Source: Spirochaetota bacterium
GTDB taxonomy: Bacteria > Spirochaetota > Brachyspiria > Brachyspirales > JACRPF01
NCBI GenBank assembly: GCA_016214035.1
Contig: JACRPF010000001.1
Location: 122,465-186,464 of the forward strand
DNA length: 64,000 bases
Reading direction: 5' to 3'
Shown: positions 36,301 to 45,616 of the stretch, one piece after another
Position numbering within the stretch: position 1 is the first letter of the stretch
Layout: the number at the start of each line of letters is the position of its first letter
The notes under the pieces: model-generated
The model's input: only the letters and a program-made list of their open reading frames with translations
Database searches by the model: none
Told to the model about the DNA's origin: nothing
Program-made: the position numbers and the translations under genes

Positions 36301-36714
36301 AATGTACTCCCACCGGCAATGCGCGAAGTCTTCGCGTCACGAACGGCATGCGCTACCGGCCGTTTTGACGCACTCAGTATATGCGAAATTCCTGTGGTTT
36401 GTCCACAAGATGATCGGGCAGTTATACCGACTGCGCGTTTCAGCGGTGAGCCGCAAGGGACATCTTTTTCGGAATGCGCATGTCCAGAATGTGCGGATCG
36501 TCCATCCTTTTGTACGGATACTCCATCTTTCATACCATGCGACCTCGCAAGATACAACGCTGAATTAATAGAAGTCAATATCATATATGTTTGTCAATCC
36601 GGAGCATTTACAAGCAGACCGTGATTTCGTACACTGAGTATACACAATCACTCCAGTGAGCCGAGGATTCTGTACGAAGCGATTGCTGAAAGGTATTTTC
36701 TGAGGGCACATACC
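36301..36714. promoter_or_regulatory. 414-bp divergent intergenic region
   Basis: On the minus strand TGGACA (36405-36400), 18-nt spacer, TATACT (36381-36376) is a good promoter for the Gfo/Idh-ThuA operon with a leader of about 70 nt. For the plus-strand gene at 36715 only weak elements are visible, with GAGGG about 10 nt before its ATG. No convincing coding sequence or RNA gene was found here. Confidence 0.45.
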
Positions 36715-39700
36715 ATGAACGAAGAGATTCTCTTTATTCCGCGAAAAAAACGGCGGAACAGAAAACACATATACGGTTTGCCGGTATCAGCAGTGCTCGT
36801 GTGGTGTATCATCTGCAGCGTACGTGCGCCGGCCGCCATCATCGAGGTGTACAGCGGGCAGAGCATAAACACGGCGGCGCTGGGCGCACAGCCGGGCGAT
36901 ACGGTCAACATACATGCAGGCACCTACCGCGAGACCGTGGTCCCGCCGCGTTCCGGAGCCGCCGGTTCGCCCATCACCTATCAGTCCGCCGGAGACGGTA
37001 CGGTGATCATCAGCGGCTGCGATACGGTTGCTACTGCATGGACCGTGGACAGCGGCAGCATCTATAAGACGACCATTGCGCTGCCAGTGACGAATTACCA
37101 GGCAAACTACACCAATAATGCGACCATACTCGCCAATCAGATCTTCGTGGGCAGCGACGACGCCACGATGAAGATGATGGCGGAAGCGCGCTGGCCCAAT
37201 CTCGCCGACACGGATGACCTCCTGAATATGAACGACCTGCGCTTCAACAATGGATTCTCCAACGGCACCGGGCAGACCATCTATCTGAGCGATCCGGGCA
37301 TGACAACCGCTGCGTCGACGAACGCGCTTGCGGGTGCGACCATCTGGTTCGGCGGCTGGTTCAAGAACAGAACGGGGACGATCACTGACTCATCCGCGGG
37401 AAATATCACCTGCGTCCTGCCGGCGGGCACCGACAATGCGCTCGGCGACGCGAGCGGCTATAAGAGTTTCCGGCAGTGGTACTATCTCGTCAATGCGAAG
37501 GTGCTGCTGGATACGCAGAAGGAATGGTTTTACAACGGCAGCACGCTCTACTTCTGGGCGCCCGGCGGCGGTGTACCTGCCGATGTTAAATTTAAAAAGA
37601 GAAACTTCGCCTTCGATCTGCACGGCGTATCCTACATCACCGTGAAAGGTTTGACTATTGCCGCCTCCACCATCTGGACCGACGGCAACAGCCAGGGAAT
37701 AATCATCGACGGCATCAACGCCCGGTACATCTCGCATCATGTCACGCTCCCCAAGGGATGGATGAGCCACGGCAGTGACTCGGGCATTCGTCTCAACGGC
37801 ACGAACAGCGTTATTCGGAACAGCACCATACGCTACAGCGCGGGGTTCGGCATCGTGCTGAAGGTTGCCGGCAATAAGGCGGAAAATAATCTTGTTTCGG
37901 ATATCGATTATGCGGGGACCTATGACTGCGGGATTTCCCCGGCCGCACACCCGGTGATCATCACCCATAACACCGTCACGAGAACCGGACGTTCATCGAT
38001 CGACAACTTCAGAAACGATATCATCTCCTACAACGATCTCTCCGTATACGGATGCCTCAACCCCGACCTCGGCGCGCTCTACACCTGCTGTACGATCGAC
38101 TGCACCGGAGCTATAATCGACCATAACGTCATCCACGACCATAAGTCATTGTACTGGGCCACGGGACTTTACACGGACAACGGTTCCGGCGGCGCGCTGA
38201 TACATCATAACATTTTCTGGAATACGGGCGACAGCAGCATACAGCGCAATCAGGGGTATTGGCCGAATACCGTGTACAACAATACGGATGTGACCGGCAA
38301 GAACGGCTATGCGGTCATCGGCGGTGCAACCGGTGCTGACGATGTGCGCAACAATATTTTCGCCGCCTGGGGCGGCAGCAGGGGAAGTACGAACCTGTAT
38401 AAAACCGTGAACCCGCTCTTCGTGAATCCAGCGGCCAATGATTATCATCTGCAGTCAGGTTCACCGGCGCGTGATGCCGGCGGAGTGATTACGCCGTACA
38501 CCGACGGCTTTGCGGGAACGGCACCGGATATAGGCGCATACGAGTTCGGCGCCGCGGACTGGAAAGCGGGGTACACGCCGGGCGGTATTGCACCCGCAGT
38601 GAACGGCGCTCCCGCGAGTTTCACCACGAACAGGCCGTTCTTGATCATACTCAACGTTGATCGCAACTTCGGCTACTGGTCGACGAACGGAACGTCATTC
38701 AGCCAACTCACCACTTCCGGCGTATCCATTTCCATCTCAAACACCACGACACTGCGGACGTACGGCGCGAGCAACAGCGTTAGCGGACTCACGAATACTT
38801 ATGTCTATACGTTCGACACCGCGGCACCGGTGATAACAGGCGCTCCGCCGGACTTCACTACAAACAAGGCCTTTACCGTAACCCTCGGCGTCAACGAACC
38901 GTTCGGCTACTGGTCAACAAACAGGATTACGTGGAATCAGTTCTCCACCAACGGCGCAGGCATCTCCATCACCGCAGCCGCGACACTATGGTATTACGGC
39001 CGCGACGTGCTCGGCAATGCGGGCGTCACCAACAGCAATACCTATGCCTTCGACACGAACGCACCCGTGGTGAGCGGCGCGCCGCTGAATTTCACCACGA
39101 ACCAGCCGTTCTCGATAACGCTTTCCGTCAACGAGAATCACGGTTACTGGTCCACGAACGGATCGGCATTCGCGCAGTTCACGTCCGCCCTGCCCGTCAC
39201 GATCGCCGTTACCACGAACACAACGCTTCGCTGGTACGGGCGCGATGTGCTCGGCAACACGGGCGCAACGAACACGCGGACGTATATCGTGGGTGCCGGT
39301 ATTCCGAACACGCCGGGCGCGTTTGCTGCAAAAGCGGCGGCAAACAGCATCACGCTCCGCTGGGCTGACAGTTCCACGAACGAGAGTGCGTTCCGGGTGT
39401 ACCGCAGCAGTAACGGCGTAAACTTCTACTCCGCGGGAAGCGCCGCGGCAAATGCGACGAACTACACCGACACCGGTCTTGCCACAGGGATGCCATTCTG
39501 GTATCAGGTTTCGGCCACGAACGCTTCGGGGGAATCGTCGCCCGCGAGCGCCGTATATGCCGTTACCGCGCCGAATATCATGATAAGCGGCGGCAATGTC
39601 GTACTCACGCCGCTGCGCAACATCGCGTCATTCATCTATACAATTGCAAAGGATTGTGTGGAGTCAATAGACATTCTCTTCTCTATTTCACCAGCCGGCA

Positions 39701-40164
39701 TGAATTCGTTCCAGCCGCCCGGCGGAATACTGCGCGGCATGACACTCATACAATCCAATGGGACATTCACCAATGACTGGTCGCCTTCCGCGGGATTCGA
39801 TATGACGGTGAAATACGATATCCGTATCGCCGCCCGGGTAAGCGGGTTCACCAACGCATTCATCCTAAGCAACGTCGATCTCTCGCCGCTCGGAAGCATA
39901 TCCGACGATCCGGAACGGGTGATCGTCTACAATAATCCCAGCCGCGGCGGTGCACCGGTAATCTTTGCAAACATTGCCCGCGGTGCACGTGTAGCCATCT
40001 ATTCTATTTCCGGACGCAAGGTTGCGCAGTTGACCATGGATGACGATTCGGGGAGATTACCATGGGAGCCGGTCATTGACGGCAGACGGGCGGCGGCGGG
40101 AGTATATCTCTGCGTGGTGAACTGCCGCGGGACAACGAAGATGCTGCGTGTGCTGGTGCGGTGA
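36715..40164 (+). CDS. Secreted beta-helix protein with chitobiase-like repeats, FnIII and FlgD-like tail
   Basis: A 1149-residue exported protein; a basic N-terminus (PRKKRRNRKH) precedes the hydrophobic export segment (residues 20-42). Residues about 42-615 form a right-handed beta-helix starting with IIEVYSGQSINTAALG and AQPGDTVNIHAGTYRETVVP; coils such as SVIRNSTIRYSAGFG and AIIDHNVIHDHKSL follow. Three chitobiase-like repeats of about 78 residues (625-860) each carry FTTN...GYWSTNG...WYGRDVLGNTG. Then come a fibronectin type III domain (862-952), the YDIRI beta domain (about 955-1060) and the FlgD-like tail with AIYSISGRKV and AGVYLCVVN. The same C-terminal module occurs in the 25095 and 50176 proteins. 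It probably acts on a surface polysaccharide; specificity unknown. Confidence 0.85.
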   Translation: MNEEILFIPRKKRRNRKHIYGLPVSAVLVWCIICSVRAPAAIIEVYSGQSINTAALGAQPGDTVNIHAGTYRETVVPPRSGAAGSPITYQSAGDGTVIISGCDTVATAWTVDSGSIYKTTIALPVTNYQANYTNNATILANQIFVGSDDATMKMMAEARWPNLADTDDLLNMNDLRFNNGFSNGTGQTIYLSDPGMTTAASTNALAGATIWFGGWFKNRTGTITDSSAGNITCVLPAGTDNALGDASGYKSFRQWYYLVNAKVLLDTQKEWFYNGSTLYFWAPGGGVPADVKFKKRNFAFDLHGVSYITVKGLTIAASTIWTDGNSQGIIIDGINARYISHHVTLPKGWMSHGSDSGIRLNGTNSVIRNSTIRYSAGFGIVLKVAGNKAENNLVSDIDYAGTYDCGISPAAHPVIITHNTVTRTGRSSIDNFRNDIISYNDLSVYGCLNPDLGALYTCCTIDCTGAIIDHNVIHDHKSLYWATGLYTDNGSGGALIHHNIFWNTGDSSIQRNQGYWPNTVYNNTDVTGKNGYAVIGGATGADDVRNNIFAAWGGSRGSTNLYKTVNPLFVNPAANDYHLQSGSPARDAGGVITPYTDGFAGTAPDIGAYEFGAADWKAGYTPGGIAPAVNGAPASFTTNRPFLIILNVDRNFGYWSTNGTSFSQLTTSGVSISISNTTTLRTYGASNSVSGLTNTYVYTFDTAAPVITGAPPDFTTNKAFTVTLGVNEPFGYWSTNRITWNQFSTNGAGISITAAATLWYYGRDVLGNAGVTNSNTYAFDTNAPVVSGAPLNFTTNQPFSITLSVNENHGYWSTNGSAFAQFTSALPVTIAVTTNTTLRWYGRDVLGNTGATNTRTYIVGAGIPNTPGAFAAKAAANSITLRWADSSTNESAFRVYRSSNGVNFYSAGSAAANATNYTDTGLATGMPFWYQVSATNASGESSPASAVYAVTAPNIMISGGNVVLTPLRNIASFIYTIAKDCVESIDILFSISPAGMNSFQPPGGILRGMTLIQSNGTFTNDWSPSAGFDMTVKYDIRIAARVSGFTNAFILSNVDLSPLGSISDDPERVIVYNNPSRGGAPVIFANIARGARVAIYSISGRKVAQLTMDDDSGRLPWEPVIDGRRAAAGVYLCVVNCRGTTKMLRVLVR

Positions 40165-40170
40165 CGGCTG

Positions 40171-40197
40171 TTGCTTTTTTGCCCGGCATTATATAAT
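40171..40197 (+). promoter_or_regulatory. Probable promoter for leaderless transporter gene
   Basis: TTGCTT (40171-40176), a short 15-nt spacer and a perfect TATAAT (40192-40197), then 9 nt to ATG 40207. No ribosome site precedes that ATG. Confidence 0.4.
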
Positions 40198-40206
40198 CCC
40201 CTGCAC

Positions 40207-41088
40207 ATGGAAGCCGATTCGACACACATGAACCCCGTCCGCAAACCGGAAGTATTCACCGGAGCACTTGCGCTCGTGGTCACGGCATTTCTCTGGAGCA
40301 CGGCGGGACTTCTCATCAAGCTCATCCCCTGGCATCCGTTCGCCATAGCCGGCGGGAGAAGCCTCATCGCGTCGGTTGTCATCCTTCTGATTCTGAAACG
40401 GCCGGTGCTTCATCTCTCATTCCCGCAGGTGGCCGCCGCAATCGCGAACAGCATGACCATGCTTCTCTTCGTTGCGGCAAACAAGTACACGACATCCGCG
40501 AACGCCATACTCCTGCAGTATCTCTGTCCGGTGACCACCGCATTGCTGGGCGCGGTGTTGCTCAAGGAAAAAGTGCGCTGGCAGCACATAACTGCTATCG
40601 TCATGGTGGCTGCGGGGATGTCCATTTTATTCATGGACCGTCTCGGGGGCGGGCTTCTGCTCGGCAATATGCTGGCGCTGGCATCGGCGCTCAGTTTCTC
40701 GCTGTTCATCATCTTCATGCGCATGCAGAAGGACGGCTCTCCGCTGGAATCTATATTGCTGTCGCACTGGCTTACGGCCGTCATCGGCATCGGCATATCA
40801 TGCGTTCTGCCGCTGCCGGTCATCAGCATGGTGTCCATTAGCGCGATCCTGGCGCTGGGAATTTTTCAGGTTGGTCTGGCCGCGGCGTTTTTCAGCTACG
40901 GCATCAAGCGCATTTCCGCTATCAACGCGAACCTTATCGCCGTTATCGAACCTGTATTCAATCCGCTGTGGGTGTTTATCGCCGTCGGCGAAAAGCCGTC
41001 GCTCAACACCGTCATCGGCGGAGCGCTGATAATCGCAGCGGTCACCGGGGCTTCGGTGATAAGCGCCCGGCGGAGGCAACGGAACTGA
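40207..41088 (+). CDS. EamA-type DMT-superfamily transporter
   Basis: A 293-residue inner-membrane protein with ten predicted hydrophobic helices in two EamA repeats. The first begins ALALVVTAFLWSTAGLLIK and contains the family block NAILLQYLCPVTTALLGAVLL followed by KEKVRWQHI; the second begins LLGNMLALASALSFSLFII and ends with INANLIAVIEPVFNPLWVFI. DMT proteins move small metabolites such as sugars, amino acids or nucleotide sugars across the membrane, often outward. An earlier start at 40171 would include the promoter. The XylR-like regulator follows after one base, so both are cotranscribed. Confidence 0.9.
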   Translation: MEADSTHMNPVRKPEVFTGALALVVTAFLWSTAGLLIKLIPWHPFAIAGGRSLIASVVILLILKRPVLHLSFPQVAAAIANSMTMLLFVAANKYTTSANAILLQYLCPVTTALLGAVLLKEKVRWQHITAIVMVAAGMSILFMDRLGGGLLLGNMLALASALSFSLFIIFMRMQKDGSPLESILLSHWLTAVIGIGISCVLPLPVISMVSISAILALGIFQVGLAAAFFSYGIKRISAINANLIAVIEPVFNPLWVFIAVGEKPSLNTVIGGALIIAAVTGASVISARRRQRN

Positions 41089-41089
41089 T

Positions 41090-42319
41090 ATGGCAACCTA
41101 CGCACTCTATCTCAGCGGTAATCCATTCGATGTGCAGTTCCGGACGAAGCTGTACCGCGACATAGCCAACGGATTCGCCGATGCCTGCGAAAAATGCGGC
41201 ATCCCGTTCGAGATACTCGACGGACGTACGCCGCTTGACGAAATACGAACAGCGGCGCGTCGATATGACGGCATCTGCGGCATGCTCGGCTGGCACTCCC
41301 CCGCCGTCATCGCCGCGTGGAAAGCGGCCGCGTCAAGCATGCCGTCGGTGAGCATCATGAGCGATCACTCCATCCCCGGATGCTCGTATGTCGGCGTTGA
41401 TGAAGATACGGCGCTCGGTCTTCTGGTCGATCATCTCATCGACGAGGGACATGCATCCATCGGTTTTTTTACTGTAGATGCGTCACCATACGCGCTTGAA
41501 CGGTATCGCGCCTATACACTGTGCATGGAGCGTGCCGGACGTCCGGTACATCAGAAGCATGTATTCGGTATCAGATGCGATTCCGGCAGGCCTGACGCAT
41601 CGATACGCGCCTACCATAAAAAACTGAACGATTACCCCGAACGCTATCGCAAAAAGATACATGGAGCGTTCAGCAGATATTTTTCCGGCACACTGCCGTC
41701 CGCTGTCATTTATCCGTATCACATGGATGCCGTGTTCGCCGCCGCCTATCTGCGTGACGCAGGCATTCGCGTCCCTGAAGACGTCGCTATTGCCGGCATC
41801 GACGTGGTCCGTTCGCTCGCCGTGAAATTCTTTCCCGGCGGCATCACCAGCACCGAGCAGAACGTGTCTGCGGTGGGATCACGGGCGGTTGCGGTGCTCA
41901 ATGCCATGCTCTCGCAGAAAAAACGCACCGCGGTACGTTCACTGCTGGCGCCGCGGCTTTTCGTCCGGCGTTCATCGCTGAAACGGTCGTGCCGGGAATT
42001 CACGGCGAATTTCCGCGCCGCCGTGGAACAGCACGTAAGCCTGCACTATGCCGATGATACGGTCAAAGACGATCTCCTGGCTATCACCGGATTGAGCGGA
42101 AATTATTTCCTTGAAAAATTCTCCCGCGAATTCGGAGTGACCTTCGGCCGCTGGATCACGGATTATCGAGCAGCAAAGGCGGCAGGGCTACTGAAGAACA
42201 GCACGCTGCCGGCGAAGGAGATCATGCGTCGTACCGGTTTCGGAAGTTTTCAAAGGTTCAGCGCCGCGTTCAAGCGCAGCTACGGCATGACCGCTGAGGT
42301 CTTCCGCCGGTCGAAATAA
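41090..42319 (+). CDS. XylR-like regulator: LacI-type ligand domain fused to AraC-type DNA-binding domain
   Basis: A 409-residue cytoplasmic regulator. Residues 1-285 form a periplasmic-binding-protein-like sensor: YALYLSGNPFDVQFRTKLYR, DGICGMLGWHSPAVIAAW, GCSYVGVDEDTALGLLVDHL, EGHASIGFF and RVPEDVAIAGIDVVRS. Residues 300-409 form an AraC helix-turn-helix pair (LAITGLSGNYFLEKFSREFG, KEIMRRTGFGSFQRFSAAFK). This order is that of the xylose regulator XylR of enteric bacteria. It lacks the usual N-terminal LacI helix-turn-helix. It starts one base after the DMT transporter gene and probably senses the sugar or glycoside handled by its neighbours. Confidence 0.9.
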   Translation: MATYALYLSGNPFDVQFRTKLYRDIANGFADACEKCGIPFEILDGRTPLDEIRTAARRYDGICGMLGWHSPAVIAAWKAAASSMPSVSIMSDHSIPGCSYVGVDEDTALGLLVDHLIDEGHASIGFFTVDASPYALERYRAYTLCMERAGRPVHQKHVFGIRCDSGRPDASIRAYHKKLNDYPERYRKKIHGAFSRYFSGTLPSAVIYPYHMDAVFAAAYLRDAGIRVPEDVAIAGIDVVRSLAVKFFPGGITSTEQNVSAVGSRAVAVLNAMLSQKKRTAVRSLLAPRLFVRRSSLKRSCREFTANFRAAVEQHVSLHYADDTVKDDLLAITGLSGNYFLEKFSREFGVTFGRWITDYRAAKAAGLLKNSTLPAKEIMRRTGFGSFQRFSAAFKRSYGMTAEVFRRSK

Positions 42320-42472
42320 AACGTCTGCTGCGGAAAATCATATCGCGGTATTCACTGATGCCGTCAAAGAATACGGGACATATCCGCTGTTATAAATCAG
42401 AACAACAGCCCTGATTTATCGGCACTATGTCATAATCGGTATTTCCGGATATACCCGGCTTCGATTTATATG

Positions 42473-42500
42473 TATACTATATATCGTGTCATGATTCACG
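42473..42500 (+). promoter_or_regulatory. Possible -10 box with palindromic operator upstream of beta-helix gene
   Basis: A TATACT box (42473-42478) is followed by the inverted repeat CGTG-N8-CACG (42485-42500). The arrangement resembles the -10/operator overlap found at 46.86, 50.04 and 54.64 kb, though the sequence differs. No good -35 was seen. Confidence 0.25.
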
Positions 42501-42549
42501 TGCCTGATAGAATACTCCCGCACTGACATTTCCCGATGGAGGAACATCG

Positions 42550-44463
42550 ATGAAAACAGCCGTATATGCCGGCATATCATTTGCTCTTGCCGCATTTCTA
42601 TATACCACCGACGTGAACCCTCCGAAAAGCGATGTGCCCGCGGGCGGTGAAAGCGTTCTGCCGCAGGACTGGCGCGCCGATATGCTCCGCGACTGGAAGA
42701 CCGACGCGTCCATCGGCTCCATTGAAGCGGTAGGCGATGGACTGAAACTCATCACACTGAAAAAACCGGAACAGGTATACAGTCTGCAGGCGCGTCTCTT
42801 GAATCAGACCGCGGTGAAAAAGAACGACGTCATGCTCATACGGTTCGCCGCGCGCTCGGTGAAAGCCGAAGCGGCAACCGGGGCAACAAGGCTTCGTGTA
42901 TCGTTCGGCAAAGCGTCTGCTCCATGGACGCGCGCGCATCAGAGCGAGCTCGGACTCACCGAACGCTGGCAGCGGTTCGACATACCGTTCAAATGTCCGG
43001 TGGATTTCGAGGCGAAAGAGGCGCAGTTCACCTTCACGTTCGGCTATACGCCGCAGGAAGTGGAGGTCACCGATATATCGCTCATGAATTACGGGTCAGC
43101 CGTTGCGCTTGACACATTGCCGAAGACACAACGTTATGCCGATGCCGTTCCGGCAGCCATTGTCGACCGCGAGTTTGCGCGCATCGCCGATATGAAAAAA
43201 GATCTCTGGACCTCGAAGGAGATACCCTTCCCCGGAAAGACGATATATGTATCGGCGAAAGGAAACGCATCGGGTGACGGCACGAAAGCCAATCCGTTCC
43301 CGTCGATTCCGAAGGCGCTTGGCGTAACCGAACCCGGAGATACGGTGCTGGTCGATGAAGGCGAATACCGCGACCCGAACGGCATATCGATAAAGAAATC
43401 TGGCAGGCCGGACGCATGGATACGTCTCAAGGCGGCTCCGGGCACGCGGCCGAAACTTATTTCCTCAGGGTGGGGAGGCATCAACATCGCCTACGGCATC
43501 GCCTATATTGAGATCGACGGTTTCGAACTCATCTGGGTTGCAGACCCGTCAACCGCTGTTGGTGCACCTGCAAGCGGTGTTCACGGTGTCGGCATAGCAC
43601 CCGCATATGCCGTTCATCACATACGGATGCTCAATAACGTGATACACGATTTCGGTACCGGCGGTATCTGTGCGCTCGACTGCGATTACCTCCATCTCGA
43701 AGGCAATGTGATCTACAACACCGCGCACACCTCGCCGTACGGCGGCAGCGGCATCTCGCTCTGCCGGGCGTTCAATTTCGACGAGGCGCCGGGATACCAT
43801 AATGTCGTGCGGCGCAATATCTGCTACAGCAACGAGAACCGGGTCATCGTGCAGGTGGAAAGCGGCGGCACGGGGCACACACTCACCGACGGCAACGGCA
43901 TTATTATCGACGTATTCAAGCGCAGCCGAAAAAATCCGCTGAAAAAACACTCGGACGACAAGAACGGACCGCTTGAGGCGTACCGCGGACGCACGCTCGT
44001 GGAGAACAATCTCTGCTACAATAATGGCGGGCGCGGCGTTCATATCTTCCGTTCGGAAAAGGTGGATGTCATCAACAATACCTGCTATATGAACCAGCGC
44101 ACGGGTGAGATAAACGGCGGCGAGTTCACCGCCATCGAGGCTAGCGACGTCGTGATCGCCAACAACATCGGTTACGGGCGGAAGGGCAAGCGCGTGAGCG
44201 GCCAGGAAGGGAGCACCGGCTTCGTCATCTGGACGCATAATCTGCTGTTCGGTGAAGACGCGCTCATCCATGCCGACGGTATATATGACGACCCGAAGTT
44301 TGCGGCACCCGCTGTCGACGCGCAGCCGGAAGGGTTCCGTCTCACGGCGGAAAGCCCCGCGCGGGGAAAAGGAATTCCGCTTATCGCTCCGGAAGATGAT
44401 GTGCGCGGCAATCCCCGGCAAAGCGGCAGCATCGACCTTGGAGCATTCCAATTGCCCCGATAG
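42550..44463 (+). CDS. Exported right-handed beta-helix protein with N-terminal beta-sandwich
   Basis: A 637-residue protein with a short export segment (MKTAVYAGISFALAAFLYTT). Residues about 45-190 look like a carbohydrate-binding beta-sandwich (VYSLQARLLNQTAVKKND, LIRFAARSVKAE, RFDIPFKCPVDFEAKEAQF). The DUF1565-like entry begins near residue 235 (IYVSAKGNASGDGTKANPF, PSIPKALGVTEPGDTVLVDEG). Beta-helix coils continue to the C-terminus (IRMLNNVIHDFGTGG, LHLEGNVIYNTAH, TLVENNLCYNNGG, VDVINNTCYMN), ending in IDLGAFQLPR. Close in design to the 5649 protein. GGAGG lies 7 nt before the ATG. The next gene starts 11 bp after its stop, so they form an operon. Confidence 0.83.
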   Translation: MKTAVYAGISFALAAFLYTTDVNPPKSDVPAGGESVLPQDWRADMLRDWKTDASIGSIEAVGDGLKLITLKKPEQVYSLQARLLNQTAVKKNDVMLIRFAARSVKAEAATGATRLRVSFGKASAPWTRAHQSELGLTERWQRFDIPFKCPVDFEAKEAQFTFTFGYTPQEVEVTDISLMNYGSAVALDTLPKTQRYADAVPAAIVDREFARIADMKKDLWTSKEIPFPGKTIYVSAKGNASGDGTKANPFPSIPKALGVTEPGDTVLVDEGEYRDPNGISIKKSGRPDAWIRLKAAPGTRPKLISSGWGGINIAYGIAYIEIDGFELIWVADPSTAVGAPASGVHGVGIAPAYAVHHIRMLNNVIHDFGTGGICALDCDYLHLEGNVIYNTAHTSPYGGSGISLCRAFNFDEAPGYHNVVRRNICYSNENRVIVQVESGGTGHTLTDGNGIIIDVFKRSRKNPLKKHSDDKNGPLEAYRGRTLVENNLCYNNGGRGVHIFRSEKVDVINNTCYMNQRTGEINGGEFTAIEASDVVIANNIGYGRKGKRVSGQEGSTGFVIWTHNLLFGEDALIHADGIYDDPKFAAPAVDAQPEGFRLTAESPARGKGIPLIAPEDDVRGNPRQSGSIDLGAFQLPR

Positions 44464-44474
44464 AGCGACAGCCA

Positions 44475-45446
44475 TTGTCCGCGATAGGCAGTATCGTTTC
44501 ACTGACATTCTTGATCATATTCGTCATATCACCGCAAATCATCTGCGAGGACATCATGAGTGAACTTGTGTTTCAATCAGATTTTGAAGGCGATACGCGC
44601 GTGGTCATCGACAATGCGCGCAGCGATCATGGCGCGCCGTATGAATATATTGCCGGCACCGGAACATTGCCGGAAAAAAGCAGCTGGGATGCCGATTGGG
44701 CGCCGTTCCTGCGCGGCGGCAGAATGGACATCCAATATACCGGCGGAAAGCCATCGCAGCGATTTGCTCAGATCATTCCCGAACCCGGAAACCCGTCGAA
44801 CAAGGTGCTCCATTTCTGGCTGAACGATGCATGGCAGGCCGACGGCAACGCAACCAAGGCGCGGATACAGGCGAACATCTACAGCATCAGGGAAGGGCTG
44901 AAGGAATTCTACCAATCGGTGCGCGTATTCCTCACCGACGACTTCAACGAGCTGAAAACATATCCGCGCAAAATCACCTGGTGCACGATATCGGAATTCT
45001 GGAACAACGAGTGGTGGGTGAAGGATGAACCGTACGGATTCCGCATCTCGCTCGGCATCGGAAAACCCGTTAACGGCCCGGGCGAGCTGCACTTCATTCT
45101 TGAGGCGCAGGACCCCGGCATGAAACCGGTTTGGAATGCGGACGATCATGACATTCCGGTTCCCATCGGAACCTGGTTCACGATGGACTATTATTTCAAG
45201 GAAGGCAACGGTGATACAGGACGATTCTGGATGGCAATCACACCGGATGGAGGACATCGGCAGGTGGTATTCGACAAGACCGGTTACACCCATTGCACCA
45301 AAGACCCGAACCCCGACGGATTGACCGGTTATAATCCCATGAAACTCTACACATCGAAAGAGCTCATCGCATATGTGCGGTCACAGGGGAAAACGCTGCA
45401 GATATACTGGGATGATTTCAAGCTATGGAAGAACAAGCGGCCGTAA
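44475..45446 (+). CDS. Secreted jelly-roll-like protein, possible polysaccharide lyase
   Basis: A 323-residue protein if started at TTG 44475, which gives a hydrophobic signal peptide (SIVSLTFLIIFVISPQIIC). An ATG at 44556 has a better ribosome site (GAGG) but would leave it without export signal. The mature part looks like a concanavalin-like jelly roll: LVFQSDFEGDTRVVID, KVLHFWLNDAW, EFYQSVRVFLTDDF, GTWFTMDYYFKEGNGDTGRF and KTLQIYWDDFKLW as the last strand. The pattern recalls PL13/PL14/PL20-type lyases (heparin lyase I-like), but no catalytic residues could be placed. It follows the beta-helix gene by 11 bp and should share its substrate. Confidence 0.55.
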   Translation: MSAIGSIVSLTFLIIFVISPQIICEDIMSELVFQSDFEGDTRVVIDNARSDHGAPYEYIAGTGTLPEKSSWDADWAPFLRGGRMDIQYTGGKPSQRFAQIIPEPGNPSNKVLHFWLNDAWQADGNATKARIQANIYSIREGLKEFYQSVRVFLTDDFNELKTYPRKITWCTISEFWNNEWWVKDEPYGFRISLGIGKPVNGPGELHFILEAQDPGMKPVWNADDHDIPVPIGTWFTMDYYFKEGNGDTGRFWMAITPDGGHRQVVFDKTGYTHCTKDPNPDGLTGYNPMKLYTSKELIAYVRSQGKTLQIYWDDFKLWKNKRP

Positions 45447-45581
45447 AACCGACGGCAAAGCTATTGGGACGGCAACGATACTCGCCGCCAGTGCGGATGC
45501 GGCACAGATGTTCGGTGCGCTCTCTGCAACGGCGGAAGCTGGCGCACGGTTGTGGTACTTCATACTACCATCCAATTTTCC

Positions 45582-45609
45582 TTGACTTTTTTGATAAATG
45601 AATAATAAT
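45582..45609 (+). promoter_or_regulatory. Promoter for leaderless LacI-family gene
   Basis: TTGACT (45582-45587), 16-nt spacer, AATAAT (45604-45609), then 7 nt to ATG 45617. The upstream text CCTTGACT matches the promoter of the broken copy at 54.6 kb, but the TGTGA-N6-TCACA operator is absent. Confidence 0.45.
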
Positions 45610-45616
45610 TTGCTTA

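Noticed and set aside
36319..36624. 101-codon frame in the 414-bp intergenic region
   Set aside because: Overlaps a clear promoter, is mirrored by an equally long antisense frame and shows no protein-like pattern.
45373..45585. 70-codon frame between the jelly-roll-like gene and the LacI gene
   Set aside because: Mostly overlaps the previous gene in another frame; the free part (AIGTATILAASADAAQMFGA) has no clear homology and no ribosome site.
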